Source of the DNA: Collinsella aerofaciens
GTDB taxonomy: Bacteria > Actinomycetota > Coriobacteriia > Coriobacteriales > Coriobacteriaceae
Reading direction: 5' to 3'
DNA: 64,000 nucleotides
Assembly: GCF_005844325.1 (NCBI RefSeq)
Contig: NZ_SPFY01000009.1
Location: 1 to 64,000, forward strand
The translations under genes and the position numbers were made by a program. How positions within the stretch are numbered: the first letter of the stretch is position 1; every line of letters starts with the position of its first letter. Shown here piece by piece: positions 37,096 to 46,450 of this stretch. The notes beneath the pieces were generated by a model. That model ran no database searches. It saw only the letters and a program-made list of their open reading frames with translations, and was not told the DNA's origin.

Positions 37096-37216
37096 GTTCC
37101 GAGGGCTTTAGTATTTGGTCGATCGCGAGTTCCGCACGAGCCGGAGGCCACTTAATGTGGCCTCCGTGCGAGCAGGACTGTCCGAGCAGGCGACCAAATA
37201 CTAAAGCCCTCGGAAC
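37096..37216. repeat. Long inverted repeat upstream of the serine ammonia-lyase gene
   Basis: Arms 37096-37121 and 37191-37216 are perfect 26-bp complements (start GTTCCGAGGGCTTTAG). A second stem, GGAGGCCAC/GTGGCCTCC with a TTAAT loop (37143-37164), sits inside. It occupies most of the 344-base metK-sdaA gap, about 55 bases before the start codon. Could be a leader attenuator or a mobile palindrome. Confidence 0.75.
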
Positions 37217-37271
37217 GGCGGGACAGAGTATGCCCCGCCCCTCGGGACGACGGGATAGATAAGGAGCACCC

Positions 37272-38879
37272 ATGGCAGGCAAGCCGCAAACACTAGCTAC
37301 GACCTCGGCATTCGAGATCTTGGGCCCCGTCATGGTCGGCCCCAGCTCATCGCACACCGCCGGCGCCCTGCGCTGCGCCCAAGTTGCCGCCAGCCTGCTG
37401 GAAGGCCGCATCACCAAGGTCACCTTTGGCCTGTGGAACTCCTTCGCCCACACCTACCGCGGCCACGGCACCGATCGTGCGCTCGTCGCGGGCATCCTGG
37501 GCCTCGACACCGATGACGAGAACATCAAGCAGGCCTTCGACCTCGCGCGCGAGCAGGGCCTCGAATATCACTTTGACATCAAAGGCGACGACGCCTCCAT
37601 CCACCCCAACACCGTCGACATCGAAATGGTCGACGACACGGGCGCCACCGCCCAGGTTCGCGGCGAGAGCCTGGGCGGTGGCAAGATGCGCATCAGCCGC
37701 ATTAACGGCGTCGGCGTCGACATCTCGGGCATGTATTCCACGCTCTTCGTGGCGCACAAGGACGTCCCCGGTGTACTCGCCGCGCTCACCAACCTACTCG
37801 CCTACGCCCACGTAAACATCGCCTTCTGCCGCACCTACCGCACCGAAGTGGGCGGCCAGGCCTACTCCGTCTTTGAGACCGACGGCGCGCCCGACGACAC
37901 CGTCGTCCCCATGCTGCGCAAGCTCGACAATGTCGATTACGCGACCTTTATCGAGCTCCCCGGTTCTGCCTCGTCGCTCTCCCCCGGCGTCTCGGCAAAG
38001 GAGATCTTCGACGACGGCGAGCAGCTGCTCGATGCGTGCGAGGAACTGGGACTCAGCATCGGTGCCGTCATGGCCGTTCGCGAGGCACGTCTGACCGGCG
38101 AGGCCCACGCCGTCGCCGCCATGCGCCGCGTGCTCGACGTCATACGCGAGGAGACAACGGCCCCCATCGCCAATCCGCAGCGCTCGCTCGGCGGGCTTAT
38201 CGGCGGCGAGGCCAAGCTCGTCGAAGCAACCCGCTGCAACGATTTGAGTGAAAGCCTGATGGGCCCCGTCCAGACCGAAGCCGTGGCCCGCGCCATGGCC
38301 GTGCTCGAGCGCTCCGCCACCATGGGCGTGATCGTCGCAGCTCCGACGGCAGGATCCGCGGGTGTCGTGCCCGGCTGCGTGCTGGCGCTCGCCGATCACC
38401 TTCAGCTCGACGACGAGCAAGTCATGGACGCGCTCTACTGCGCAGCCGCCATCGGCCTCAACCTCACCACAAGCGCCTGCGTTGCCGGCGCCGAGGGCGG
38501 CTGCCAAGCCGAGGTCGGAAGCGCCGCCGCCATGGCAGCCGCCGCGCTGGTGCAGATGCTCGGCGGCACGCCCGAGCAGGCGCTTGACGCCAGTTCCATC
38601 GCGCTGAGTAACCTGCTGGGCCTCGTTTGTGACCCCGTCGGTGGCCTCGTGGAGGTGCCCTGCCAAAACCGCAACGCCATCGGCGTGGCAGCGGCCTTTA
38701 GCTCGGCACAACTCGCCCTCGCAGGCATTAAGAGCCTGGTGCCGTTTGACCAGATGGCACATGTCATGCTCTCAGTGGGCCACGCGTTGCCGGCCACGCT
38801 GCGCGAGACGGCAAAGGGCGGCATCGCGCAGGCTCCGGCCGCACTTTCGGCCTGTGCAAAATGCGGTGTGTGCGGATAG
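37272..38879 (+). CDS. sdaA: L-serine ammonia-lyase, single-chain iron-sulfur type
   Basis: 535 residues; converts L-serine to pyruvate and ammonia with a [4Fe-4S] cluster. The beta domain begins FEILGPVMVGPSSSHTAGAL and an ACT-like stretch (DVPGVLAALTNLLAYAHVNI) follows. The alpha domain has PTAGSAGVVPGCVLALADH, cysteines in SACVAGAEGGCQAEVGSA and VCDPVGGLVEVPCQNRN, and a Cys-containing C-terminus (CAKCGVCG). Both chains, separate in Bacillus, are joined here. GATAAGGAGC precedes the ATG. Transcribed alone between a palindromic leader and a terminator. Confidence 0.94.
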   Translation: MAGKPQTLATTSAFEILGPVMVGPSSSHTAGALRCAQVAASLLEGRITKVTFGLWNSFAHTYRGHGTDRALVAGILGLDTDDENIKQAFDLAREQGLEYHFDIKGDDASIHPNTVDIEMVDDTGATAQVRGESLGGGKMRISRINGVGVDISGMYSTLFVAHKDVPGVLAALTNLLAYAHVNIAFCRTYRTEVGGQAYSVFETDGAPDDTVVPMLRKLDNVDYATFIELPGSASSLSPGVSAKEIFDDGEQLLDACEELGLSIGAVMAVREARLTGEAHAVAAMRRVLDVIREETTAPIANPQRSLGGLIGGEAKLVEATRCNDLSESLMGPVQTEAVARAMAVLERSATMGVIVAAPTAGSAGVVPGCVLALADHLQLDDEQVMDALYCAAAIGLNLTTSACVAGAEGGCQAEVGSAAAMAAAALVQMLGGTPEQALDASSIALSNLLGLVCDPVGGLVEVPCQNRNAIGVAAAFSSAQLALAGIKSLVPFDQMAHVMLSVGHALPATLRETAKGGIAQAPAALSACAKCGVCG

Positions 38880-38897
38880 CGGCAAAGAACGACTCAA

Positions 38898-38919
38898 AGG
38901 TGGGACAAATGTCCCACCT
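38898..38919 (+). terminator. Terminator after the serine ammonia-lyase gene
   Basis: AGGTGGGACA/TGTCCCACCT perfect 10-bp stem with a 2-base loop, followed by CTTTTG, 18 bases after the stop. Confidence 0.8.
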
Positions 38920-39028
38920 CTTTTGAATGCCACCGTTTCCGTACCACAAACAGCAGGGCAATCGCTATAATGCAAGCCCAGTAAAAACACGATGAACCGC
39001 AAGGCGAAAATCGAAGGATATGCATACG

Positions 39029-40762
39029 ATGTCGCAAAACGATCGAACTCAACTGATTCCCGATCCGCAGCAGCCGAGCAGGCACACCGGCGGCGTTCAG
39101 TCGCCGCGTCCTATCGCGCCGAGCCACGGTCAGCAGCGTGGTGCGGCAAACGCTTCCCAACGCCCGAACCAACAGCGACAGCAGCGTCAACAACGTCAGC
39201 AGCGCCAGGCAAACGGCAATGCGCCCAAGCAACCCCCCACGCACGCTCGAGGCGATCGCGGCCCCGCGCGCAAACCCGCCGAGAACAATAAGTCGGGCAA
39301 AAAGACGACGCTCTTTGTCGTCTTGGGTCTTATCGTCATTGTCTATATCGTGGGCGTCGTAGCGTTTTCGCAGGTAGCCTACCCCAACACCACCATCGCC
39401 GGCGTCGACGTCTCGTTCTCCAACGCTTCGTCTGCCGCAACCAAGGTCAACTCGGCATGGAAGCACTATAAGCTCACCGTGACAGGCGATGACTTTAGCT
39501 GGACCTATCAGCCCGACTCCGATGAGCCCATCGTCGACGGCGAAGCTGCCGCAAAAGAGATTATCGGCCACAACGAGGCCTTTATATGGCCGGTCCGCCT
39601 TGTGGAATCCTTAAGCGGCAAGACCAAAACAACCGCTACCTCCAACGAAGTCGATCTTGATCAAGACGTCGACCTGTCCATGATCTCCGGCACCTTTGAC
39701 CATAAGAAATTTGAGAAGGATCTGGGCGCCGCCATCGACGAGTTTAACGAGGGGCGTTCGGGCACGTTCGAGGCCAATAGCTCCTATGACGAGCAAGCGG
39801 GCAAGTTTACCGTCGAGAAGGCGCGCTCCAACGAAAAACTCAACCGCGAGCACGTCATTAAGTATGCCGAGCTCGAACTTGCCTCGCTGGCCGAGACCGT
39901 AGATCTTTCCAAGCTCGGCAACGATGCCTATGAGCCGCTCAATGGAACGCTGACCGATGATCAGATTCAGGCCGCATGCGATGCCGCCAACAACTTCCTA
40001 GGCGTCAACGTGACCCTCAAGCTCAACGGCGAGGATGCCGGCAAGGTTGATGGCAGCTCCGTATTGCAGTGGATCAGCTTTGCCGATCCCGCCAACCCCA
40101 CACTCGATACGACGCAGATCAGCAGCTGGGCAGCCGAGCTCGCCAACGGCTTTAATACCGTGGGCTCCACTCGCTGGTGGACGTGCGCCGATGGCAAGCA
40201 GTGCGCCGTCGAAGGCGGTGACTTTGGTTGGTCCATCGACAGCAGCTCGCTCGCCAAGCAGGTCGAGGACGCCATTAACAACAAACAGACCGGCGAAATC
40301 GAGATCAAGTACTCCCAGAAGGCCGACACCTTTACCGCAAAGGGAGAGCCCGACTGGAAGGCGTATATCGACGTCGACCTGTCCGAGCAGCACGCGCGCT
40401 ACTATGACGAGAACGGTAATATCGTTTGGGAGGCCAACTTTATTTCCGGCAAACCGGGCGAAGACGCAACCCCCGAGGGCGTGTGGCAGATCAACAGCAA
40501 CGACGGCGGCAGCACCCTGATTGGAGCCAAGGACCCCGAAACCGGTAAGCCCAAATACGAGAGCCCGGTGAGCTACTGGATGCCGTTTGAGGGCAACATG
40601 ATCGGCTTCCACGATGCCACCTGGCAAAACGACAAGAGCTTCGATAACGCCGAGTCGTACAAGTGGTGCGGCAGCCACGGCTGCATCAACCTGCGCCTGG
40701 CCGACGCCAAGGCACTTCACGACTGCATCAAAGTCGGCCTGTGCGTGGTTGTCCACTCGTAG
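39029..40762 (+). CDS. L,D-transpeptidase (YkuD) with peptidoglycan-binding domain
   Basis: 577 residues from the ATG at 39029 (GAAGGA ten bases upstream); an ATG at 39020 sits too near that site. A Gln/Arg/Pro-rich cytoplasmic head of about 85 residues contains QQRQQRQQRQ repeats. Then come one membrane segment (TTLFVVLGLIVIVYIVGVVAF), a YoaR-like putative peptidoglycan-binding domain with VAYPNTTIAGVDVS, and a C-terminal YkuD domain whose active site is IGFHDATW plus SHGCINLRLADA. It probably forms 3-3 crosslinks or attaches proteins in the wall outside the membrane. Confidence 0.92.
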   Translation: MSQNDRTQLIPDPQQPSRHTGGVQSPRPIAPSHGQQRGAANASQRPNQQRQQRQQRQQRQANGNAPKQPPTHARGDRGPARKPAENNKSGKKTTLFVVLGLIVIVYIVGVVAFSQVAYPNTTIAGVDVSFSNASSAATKVNSAWKHYKLTVTGDDFSWTYQPDSDEPIVDGEAAAKEIIGHNEAFIWPVRLVESLSGKTKTTATSNEVDLDQDVDLSMISGTFDHKKFEKDLGAAIDEFNEGRSGTFEANSSYDEQAGKFTVEKARSNEKLNREHVIKYAELELASLAETVDLSKLGNDAYEPLNGTLTDDQIQAACDAANNFLGVNVTLKLNGEDAGKVDGSSVLQWISFADPANPTLDTTQISSWAAELANGFNTVGSTRWWTCADGKQCAVEGGDFGWSIDSSSLAKQVEDAINNKQTGEIEIKYSQKADTFTAKGEPDWKAYIDVDLSEQHARYYDENGNIVWEANFISGKPGEDATPEGVWQINSNDGGSTLIGAKDPETGKPKYESPVSYWMPFEGNMIGFHDATWQNDKSFDNAESYKWCGSHGCINLRLADAKALHDCIKVGLCVVVHS

Positions 40763-40833
40763 TGCAACGCGCGCATTCCTACAACGTGGAACTGCTGCGA
40801 CCAATCTAACAGTTCCGAAAGAAACCGTCCTAT

Positions 40834-40857
40834 GCGCCCGCCCCAACCGGTGGGCGC
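40834..40857 (+). terminator. Terminator after the L,D-transpeptidase gene
   Basis: GCGCCCGCC/GGTGGGCGC stem with one G-U pair and loop CCAACC, followed by TTATAATTAT. The TATAAT inside that tail could double as a -10 box for the next operon, but no -35 box is evident. Confidence 0.55.
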
Positions 40858-40893
40858 TTATAATTATCGAGGTTTTTCTATAAAGGAGACGCT

Positions 40894-42327
40894 ATGCCGA
40901 ATGTCCCCACGATCACCCCGGGCCCAGATGATACCGAGTGCACGCCCGAAGGTGCCACCGAAACGATTCCTCTGATTACAAACGTACATGCCGACAAGCA
41001 GAGCGAACGCACGAACGATACGGCCGAGATTTCCGATGAAGAGGCATATGCCAAGCTCAAGGCAAAACGCGCCGAACGTCGACACAAAAAGCTGATTCGA
41101 CACGGTATTGCCGCCGGCGTCGTAGGTGCCATCGCACTCATTGCCATTGTCGCAACCTTGGTTATCAATGCGCAGCCACAGGGCGCTAGCGGGGCTGTGA
41201 CCGACATGGTGACCGAGGGCACGTTTAGCACAACGGTCGAGGCGAAAGGCCAGCTCAAACCCATTTCATCCTCAGTGGTCTCCCCTTCTGTCGACGGCAC
41301 GGTCGATTCGATCAACGTGCAGGCAGGCCAATCCGTCAGCGAGGGCGACGTGCTTATGACCATTAAAAACGACGAGCTCGATCGCAACGTTGCCGAGGCG
41401 CAGCGTGCAGTTGCAGCCGCCCAGGAAGACCTCACCAACGCGCAGAAAGCCGCCGCTGTCGCGCAGGCCACCCCAACGACGGACGTCGATGGAGCTTCCG
41501 CAGCGGCTGGCGTCTCCGCTGCATCAGTGGACACGAACGCCGTATCGGCCGCGCAGCGCAGCCTCGCTTCGGCCCAGGCAAACCTAGACCAGGCGAACGC
41601 CAAGGCCGCCAGTCGCACGGTCACGGCCCCGAGCTCGGGTAGCATCGTGGAGCTCAACGCCAAGGTGGGCGCCACGGTAACAGGCGGCATGATCATGGGC
41701 GAAAGCGATACGAGCGGCGGCAAGCAGTGCATGCAGATCGCCGACCTATCCAAGATGAAGGTGACCGTGCAGGTGGGCGAAAAGGACATCGCCAAGATCG
41801 CCGTTGGGCAGAGCGCCAACGTCACGTATCCCGCTTTTCCCGATATCGTGAGCCAGGGCACCGTCACGGCTATCGCGTCGGTGGCAAACTCCGACGCCGC
41901 CAACGGCGGCGGCAGCGTGACCTTTAACGTCGACATCCTCATCGAGGCGCCCGACGCGCGCCTGAAGCCGGGCATGACGGCCGAGGTATCGGTGGTGACC
42001 GAGCAGCTCGACGACGTGGTGATGGTGCCGACGATGGCGCTCATGACCGAAGACGGCGAACACTATTACGTCAACGTGGCAACCGATGACGAAGGCAAGG
42101 AAACGCGCCGCGTCAAGGTGACCGTCGTGACGCAAAACGACAACGAAGCCGTAGTCGGCAAGACACAGGTCAAGCGCGACGACCAGGGCAACGAGATCAA
42201 CCCCAACGTACCGGTTACCAAGCTGCGCGATGGCGACACGCTCGTCATGGACACCGGAGCGGACGCAACGGCTGACGGCGGCTACAGCGCGGATTCGGGC
42301 AGTATGTCTGCCGATGAGGACATGTAA
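40894..42327 (+). CDS. MacA/HlyD-type efflux adaptor protein
   Basis: 477 residues. A cytoplasmic head of about 70 residues precedes one membrane segment (GVVGAIALIAIVATLVI). A biotinyl-lipoyl-like half (SSVVSPSVDGTVDSINVQAGQSVSEGD), an Ala/Gln-rich helical hairpin, the second lipoyl half (TVTAPSSGSIVELNAKVGATV) and a beta-barrel (MTAEVSVVTEQLDDVVMVPTMAL) follow. It pairs with the downstream ABC proteins as a tripartite-like exporter without an outer-membrane partner, as in other Gram-positive MacA-like systems. Ends in an Asp/Ser-rich tail. The stop overlaps the ATPase start by one base. Cargo unknown. Confidence 0.88.
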   Translation: MPNVPTITPGPDDTECTPEGATETIPLITNVHADKQSERTNDTAEISDEEAYAKLKAKRAERRHKKLIRHGIAAGVVGAIALIAIVATLVINAQPQGASGAVTDMVTEGTFSTTVEAKGQLKPISSSVVSPSVDGTVDSINVQAGQSVSEGDVLMTIKNDELDRNVAEAQRAVAAAQEDLTNAQKAAAVAQATPTTDVDGASAAAGVSAASVDTNAVSAAQRSLASAQANLDQANAKAASRTVTAPSSGSIVELNAKVGATVTGGMIMGESDTSGGKQCMQIADLSKMKVTVQVGEKDIAKIAVGQSANVTYPAFPDIVSQGTVTAIASVANSDAANGGGSVTFNVDILIEAPDARLKPGMTAEVSVVTEQLDDVVMVPTMALMTEDGEHYYVNVATDDEGKETRRVKVTVVTQNDNEAVVGKTQVKRDDQGNEINPNVPVTKLRDGDTLVMDTGADATADGGYSADSGSMSADEDM

Positions 42328-43100
42328 TGCGTCCCGTTATCGACATCCGCAACGTGCACCGCATCTTTGAGAGCGAGGCGGGTTGCGCCCACATCCTGCA
42401 CAACGTGAGCCTGGCGGTAAATCCCGGCGAATTCGTCGCTATCACTGGCCCCTCGGCCTCGGGCAAATCAACGCTCATGAACATCCTAGGCTGCCTGGAT
42501 AAGCCGACGGCGGGCGACTACTACCTGCAAGGGCTCAACGTGGCCGAGCTTGACGATGACGAGCTCACCGAAGTCCGCGGCCTGAGCATTGGCTTTGTCT
42601 TTCAGAGCTTCAACCTGCTGCCGCGCCTGTCGGTTATCGAAAACGTGATGCTGCCGCTGGCCTACACCAATGTGCCCCGTAGCCAGCGCGAAATGCGCGC
42701 CGTGCATGCGCTGCAGGCTGTCACGCTGCCCGTCGACCACTGGGACCACCGCATATCCGAGCTCTCGGGCGGCCAGATGCAGCGCGTCGCAATCGCGCGC
42801 GCCCTCGTCAATGACCCGCCCATCATTCTGGCCGACGAGCCTACGGGAAACCTGGACTCCGCTACCGGAGCGCTTGTGATGGAGACCTTCCATAAGCTCC
42901 AGAAACGCGGCAAAACCATCGTGCTTATCACACACGACCCCGGCATCGCCGCCGAGGCCGACCGTGCCGTGACCATCCGCGACGGTCGCATTCACGACGG
43001 CGCGTATATTCCACATGCACCGCGGACCCTGCGCAGCGCCGTAGATAGCCTGCCCATGATTTCCGCCTCCGCCAACCCGCCGAAAGGAGTGGTGGCATGA
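42327..43100 (+). CDS. ABC transporter ATP-binding protein (MacB/LolD-like)
   Basis: 257 residues. Walker A is [13 protein letters not shown], the Q-loop lies in [13 protein letters not shown], the signature is [16 protein letters not shown], Walker B is [12 protein letters not shown] and the switch His is in VLITHD. The RxQ-MRAVH-LQAV type belongs to the MacB/LolD/FtsE exporter class. It is coupled on both sides: the start overlaps the adaptor stop, and the stop overlaps the permease start by four bases. Confidence 0.93.
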   Translation: MRPVIDIRNVHRIFESEAGCAHILHNVSLAVNPGEFVAITGPSASGKSTLMNILGCLDKPTAGDYYLQGLNVAELDDDELTEVRGLSIGFVFQSFNLLPRLSVIENVMLPLAYTNVPRSQREMRAVHALQAVTLPVDHWDHRISELSGGQMQRVAIARALVNDPPIILADEPTGNLDSATGALVMETFHKLQKRGKTIVLITHDPGIAAEADRAVTIRDGRIHDGAYIPHAPRTLRSAVDSLPMISASANPPKGVVA

Positions 43101-44311
43101 GCGCCCGCGATCTCATCCAGGAAGCCCTTCACTCGCTCGAGGCCAACAAGGGGCGCAGCCTGCTCACCATTCTGGGCATTGTCATCGGCATCGCCTCGGT
43201 TATCGCCATGACTTCGCTCATCGGCGGCATCCAAAACAGCCTGGTCAACAGTCTGGGCCTCAATGCGGCACGCATGGTGCAAATCTATTCGTCGCAAGAA
43301 CTCACCGAGTCGGACATCGAGAAGCTTCAAAAACTGGTGCCGCAGATAGAGCAGATCGGCATTGTCGACAGCGCGTATACCGAGTATAAGACCGGCGATA
43401 AAAGCTATACCGTCATGGCACAGGGTGTCGATAGCGACATGCTCGACGCCGTGGGGGCCAGCAAGCTCGTTGCGGGGCGCACCTATTCCCAGGCCGAGTC
43501 CCAATCAGGCTCGCGCGTGGCGCTCATCAGCCGCAACGGCGCCGATCAGCTTTACGGCAACGAACAGGATGCGCTGGGGAAAACCATCAAGGTGTCCAAC
43601 GGCGAGGTGCAGATTGTAGGCGTGATTGATGGCGGCAGCGACTCCATGGGCTCGCTCACGCTGTATATGCCACGCGAAACTATCTCCGGACTGTTTGGCG
43701 ACGAGAATCCTTCATTCCCCAGCGTGACGGCACTTGCCGCCGAGGGCACGGACATGGATGAGCTCTGCAAAACCATCGAGTCCAAGGTGCGCGCGATGAA
43801 GGGCATCGAGGAGGAGGACGAGTACGACAGTGTATCGGCAACCTCCATGAAAAGCGCTATCGATGCACTCAACTCCTTTATGGGCGCATTCTCGCTCATC
43901 ATGGGTGCTGTCGCCAGCATCTCGCTGCTTGTCGGCGGTATCGGCATTATGAATATGATGCTCACCAACGTATCTGAACGCATCCGTGAGATCGGCATCC
44001 GCCGTGCTCTGGGCGCAAGTCGTCGCGATATCACCGCGCAGTTTTTGGCCGAATCCTCGGCGCTGTGCGTCACCGGCGGACTGCTAGGTGTCCTGATTGG
44101 CTATCTGCTGGCATGGGGCCTCGCGATGTTTGCCTCCGGATCCGGGATTCTTGGCGAGCTCGGTGCCAGCGGGCAAATCACACCGAGTTTTTCAATCGCC
44201 ACGGTGATGCTGGCCTTCGCCGTCTCCGTCGGCATCGGCGTGATCTTTGGCTTCTACCCCGCTCGCCGCGCGGCGAAGCTCGACCCGGTGGAGTGCCTAC
44301 GCTACCAGTAA
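43097..44311 (+). CDS. MacB-type ABC transporter permease
   Basis: 404 residues with the MacB layout: an N-terminal membrane segment (NKGRSLLTILGIVIGIASVIAM), a large extracytoplasmic MacB-PCD domain with a QxxV-like mechanotransmission region, and three C-terminal segments containing VGGIGIMNMMLTNVSERIREIGIRRALGA, the FtsX/MacB coupling motif (quoted here only to mark its position near residues 277-305). Works with the two genes above to expel a peptide, antibiotic or lipoprotein-like substrate; the substrate cannot be read. Confidence 0.92.
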   Translation: MSARDLIQEALHSLEANKGRSLLTILGIVIGIASVIAMTSLIGGIQNSLVNSLGLNAARMVQIYSSQELTESDIEKLQKLVPQIEQIGIVDSAYTEYKTGDKSYTVMAQGVDSDMLDAVGASKLVAGRTYSQAESQSGSRVALISRNGADQLYGNEQDALGKTIKVSNGEVQIVGVIDGGSDSMGSLTLYMPRETISGLFGDENPSFPSVTALAAEGTDMDELCKTIESKVRAMKGIEEEDEYDSVSATSMKSAIDALNSFMGAFSLIMGAVASISLLVGGIGIMNMMLTNVSERIREIGIRRALGASRRDITAQFLAESSALCVTGGLLGVLIGYLLAWGLAMFASGSGILGELGASGQITPSFSIATVMLAFAVSVGIGVIFGFYPARRAAKLDPVECLRYQ

Positions 44312-44324
44312 GCCACCACCAACA

Positions 44325-44391
44325 AGTTGCGGTGAATTAGGGACTAAATATGCTATCTAGCAGCAAATACAGACACTATTTCACCGCAACT
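44325..44391. repeat. Palindromic repeat copy 2 (AGTTGCGGTGAAATA arms)
   Basis: Arms AGTTGCGGTGAATTAGGGACT and the complement of AGTTGCGGTGAAATAGTGTCT (three differences) flank a 25-base middle unlike that of copy 1 at 28033-28099. It lies 14 bases after the permease stop and before the convergent end of the cobalamin operon, exactly at the edge of the more G+C-rich cobalamin region. Nothing else was recognised up to 44522. Confidence 0.75.
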
Positions 44392-44522
44392 TATTGAAGG
44401 GCTGCTTGCGCCAGTTCCGGGCGTCGTCCTCGAGCTATTGGCGGATGACGGTCTTGTACGGTTCGAGCTTGCTCGGGGCGCTCCTCCTCGCAGGCGGGAG
44501 GGCACGCATGCGCGGCGAGCAC

Positions 44523-45296
44523 CTAGCGCGCGAACTCCCGTAAGAGCGCGTCTTTCACTTCCCGAAGCGAAAGGGCCCCGCCTCCCTCGGCGGGACGGGC
44601 GACCACGATACAGCGCGCTCCCACGTCGTGCGCGGAGGCGATCTTCTCGGCCGTGCCGCCTACGGTTCCCGAGTCCTTGGTCACAAGCCACTGGGCGCCC
44701 ACCTGCCGAAGCATCGCCACGTTGAGCTCGCGGGTGAAGGGCCCCTGCATGCCGATGACGTGCGACGGCGAAAACCCCGCGTCGATGCACTTCGTTATAG
44801 CACCGGGCAGCGGGAGCACACGCACGAAGAAGCGCTCCGCGAAATCGGCGACGCGCGTGTAGGGAGCAAGCTCCTTGCTCCCCGTCGTGAGAAGCGCGCG
44901 ACCCGGGTTCTCGGAGAGAAAGCGCGCCGCGCAGGCGATCGACTCGACCGAGACGACGCCTTTGGGCAGCGCCTCGACCGGGCGCGCAAGGCGCAGGCAT
45001 CGTGCACCCACGGCGAGCGAAGCGGCCCGGATGTTGCCGCTGGCGAGCGTAGCGAAGGGGTGCGTGGCGTCGACGACGATGCGCGCGCCGGAAAGCTCGC
45101 GCTCCATGTCGGCCTCGTCGAGCCTGCTCGCATGCACCTCGATGCCCGGAAGCTCGCCCAAAAGCTCGCCTCCGTACTCGGTTGCCGCGTAGGCACGGGC
45201 GGGGATGCCCGCCCCGCTCGCCCATTCGCACAGAAGGCGGCCCTCGGTGGTGCCGGCGAAGATGCGCAGCGCCGGCGCAGATGCGGGCGCCGTCAC
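44523..45296 (-). CDS. cbiJ: Cobalt-precorrin-6A reductase
   Basis: 257 residues; NAD(P)H-dependent reduction of the corrin ring in the anaerobic pathway. The GTG at 45294-45296 overlaps the cbiC stop by four bases (GTGA) and places RIFAGTTEGRLLCEW, the family's GTTEGR motif, near the N-terminus. VVDATHPFATLASGNI, TGSKELAPY, VIGMQGPF and WLVTKDSGTVGGT-EKI are all conserved CbiJ/CobK motifs. The long frame further upstream is a shadow of cbiC. Last gene of the operon. Confidence 0.92.
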   Translation of the reverse strand: MTAPASAPALRIFAGTTEGRLLCEWASGAGIPARAYAATEYGGELLGELPGIEVHASRLDEADMERELSGARIVVDATHPFATLASGNIRAASLAVGARCLRLARPVEALPKGVVSVESIACAARFLSENPGRALLTTGSKELAPYTRVADFAERFFVRVLPLPGAITKCIDAGFSPSHVIGMQGPFTRELNVAMLRQVGAQWLVTKDSGTVGGTAEKIASAHDVGARCIVVARPAEGGGALSLREVKDALLREFAR

Positions 45297-45934
45297 TTCG
45301 GGCCGCCTGGGCGCGTGATCTGGTAGAGCAGCGCGTTCATAATGGCGGCCGCCACGGTCGAACCACCCTTGCGACCCCTCGCGACGATGGCCGGCGCGCG
45401 TCGCGCGAGTAGCTCCTCTTTCGCCTCGACCACGTTCACAAACCCGACCGGCACCCCAACGACGAGCGCGGGCGCGATCTTCCCCTCGTCCATGAGCTCG
45501 GCGAGGCGCAGAAGTGCTGTGGGAGCGTTGCCGACGGCCACGATGAGCGGACCCTCGATGCCGCAAGCTTTGTCCATGCTCGCAACGGCGCGAGTCGTGC
45601 CCGCGGCGCGCGCAGCCACGGCGACATCAGGGTCGGCCATGTAGCACACGGCCTTGCAGCCGAGCTTCGCGAGCGCAGGCTTGCTTATGCCTGCGAGCGC
45701 CATGTTCGTATCGGTGAGCACCGTGGCCCCTGCGCGCAGTGCGTCGAGCGCACAGTGCGCGGCGTCATGAGTGAAAACGAGGGAATCGGCGTACGAGAAG
45801 TCGGCAGTGGTGTGGATGACGCGCTTCACGACGGGTTCTTCGAGCGGCGGGAACGTGCGGCCGCCGAGCTCTTCGGTGATGATCTCGAAGCTGCGCCGCT
45901 CGATGTCGCCGGGCGCCATCTCCTTGGAATCCAT
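45293..45934 (-). CDS. cbiC: Cobalt-precorrin-8 methylmutase
   Basis: 213 residues; moves the C11 methyl group to C12 to give cobyrinate. The catalytic His is in KRVIHTTADFSYADSL; VLTDTNMALAGI, CYMADPDV, RAVASMDKA and VGNAPTALLRL are conserved. Start and stop are coupled to cobO and cbiJ. Length normal. Confidence 0.95.
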   Translation of the reverse strand: MDSKEMAPGDIERRSFEIITEELGGRTFPPLEEPVVKRVIHTTADFSYADSLVFTHDAAHCALDALRAGATVLTDTNMALAGISKPALAKLGCKAVCYMADPDVAVAARAAGTTRAVASMDKACGIEGPLIVAVGNAPTALLRLAELMDEGKIAPALVVGVPVGFVNVVEAKEELLARRAPAIVARGRKGGSTVAAAIMNALLYQITRPGGPK

Positions 45935-46450
45935 CTAGTACTCCACTCCTTCCCTTGCACATATCCCCTGCTCGTAGGGGTGTTTCTCGCACCGCATCTC
46001 GGTTATGTAGTCGGCCTTCTCCACGATCTTGCGGGAAGGCGCGCGCCCGGTGAGCGCTACTTCGACGCCGCGCGCGGACATATCGAGCGCGCGGTCCACG
46101 AGCGCCTCGTCGACAAGCCCCTTCGAAAGCGCATCGAGCGCCTCGTCGAGCACGAGCAGCCCCTCCTGCGCGCCCTCGAGCTCGGCAAGCGCGGAAGCGA
46201 GGTTCCCATCGTGCAGCTCGCACGTAGCGGCAAGTTCTTCCGACGACATCGACCAGGTAAACTTGTCCGACACCTTCCCCGCGAACACGGGCACGCCGAA
46301 ATGCTCGGCGAGCAGGCGCGCCTCCCCGCTTTCGCCGTCTTTCAGGAACTGCACGACGACGACGCGGCGGCCTGCGGCGAGCATGCGAAGGGCGAGGCCC
46401 ATCGCCGCCGTGGTCTTGCCTTTGCCGTCGCCATGATACACGTGAATCAT
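45935..46450 (-). CDS. cobO: Cob(I)alamin adenosyltransferase (CobA/CobO/BtuR type)
   Basis: 171 residues; attaches the 5'-deoxyadenosyl group to cobalt. The ATG at 46448-46450 overlaps the cbiP stop (ATGA) and starts MIHVYHGDGKGKTTAAMGLA, an intact P-loop. VVVVQFLKDGESGE and LLVLDEALDALSKGLV, plus the C-terminal EMRCEKHPYEQGICAREGVEY, match the family. The frame upstream of the ATG overlaps cbiP and is not used. Confidence 0.94.
   Translation of the reverse strand: MIHVYHGDGKGKTTAAMGLALRMLAAGRRVVVVQFLKDGESGEARLLAEHFGVPVFAGKVSDKFTWSMSSEELAATCELHDGNLASALAELEGAQEGLLVLDEALDALSKGLVDEALVDRALDMSARGVEVALTGRAPSRKIVEKADYITEMRCEKHPYEQGICAREGVEY

Noticed and set aside
40859-40864. Perfect TATAAT upstream of the MacA-like gene
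   Set aside because: No -35 box at the right spacing, and it falls in the T-rich tail of a terminator hairpin; it may still be a promoter but is not supported alone.
44523-45566. Longer 347-codon version of cbiJ
   Set aside because: The first 90 codons are Arg/Gly-rich shadow sequence of cbiC; the GTG at 45296 overlapping the cbiC stop fits the operon's coupling pattern. The same reasoning shortened cbiP, cobD, cbiB, cobS, cobT, cbiA, cbiET, cbiD and cbiF.
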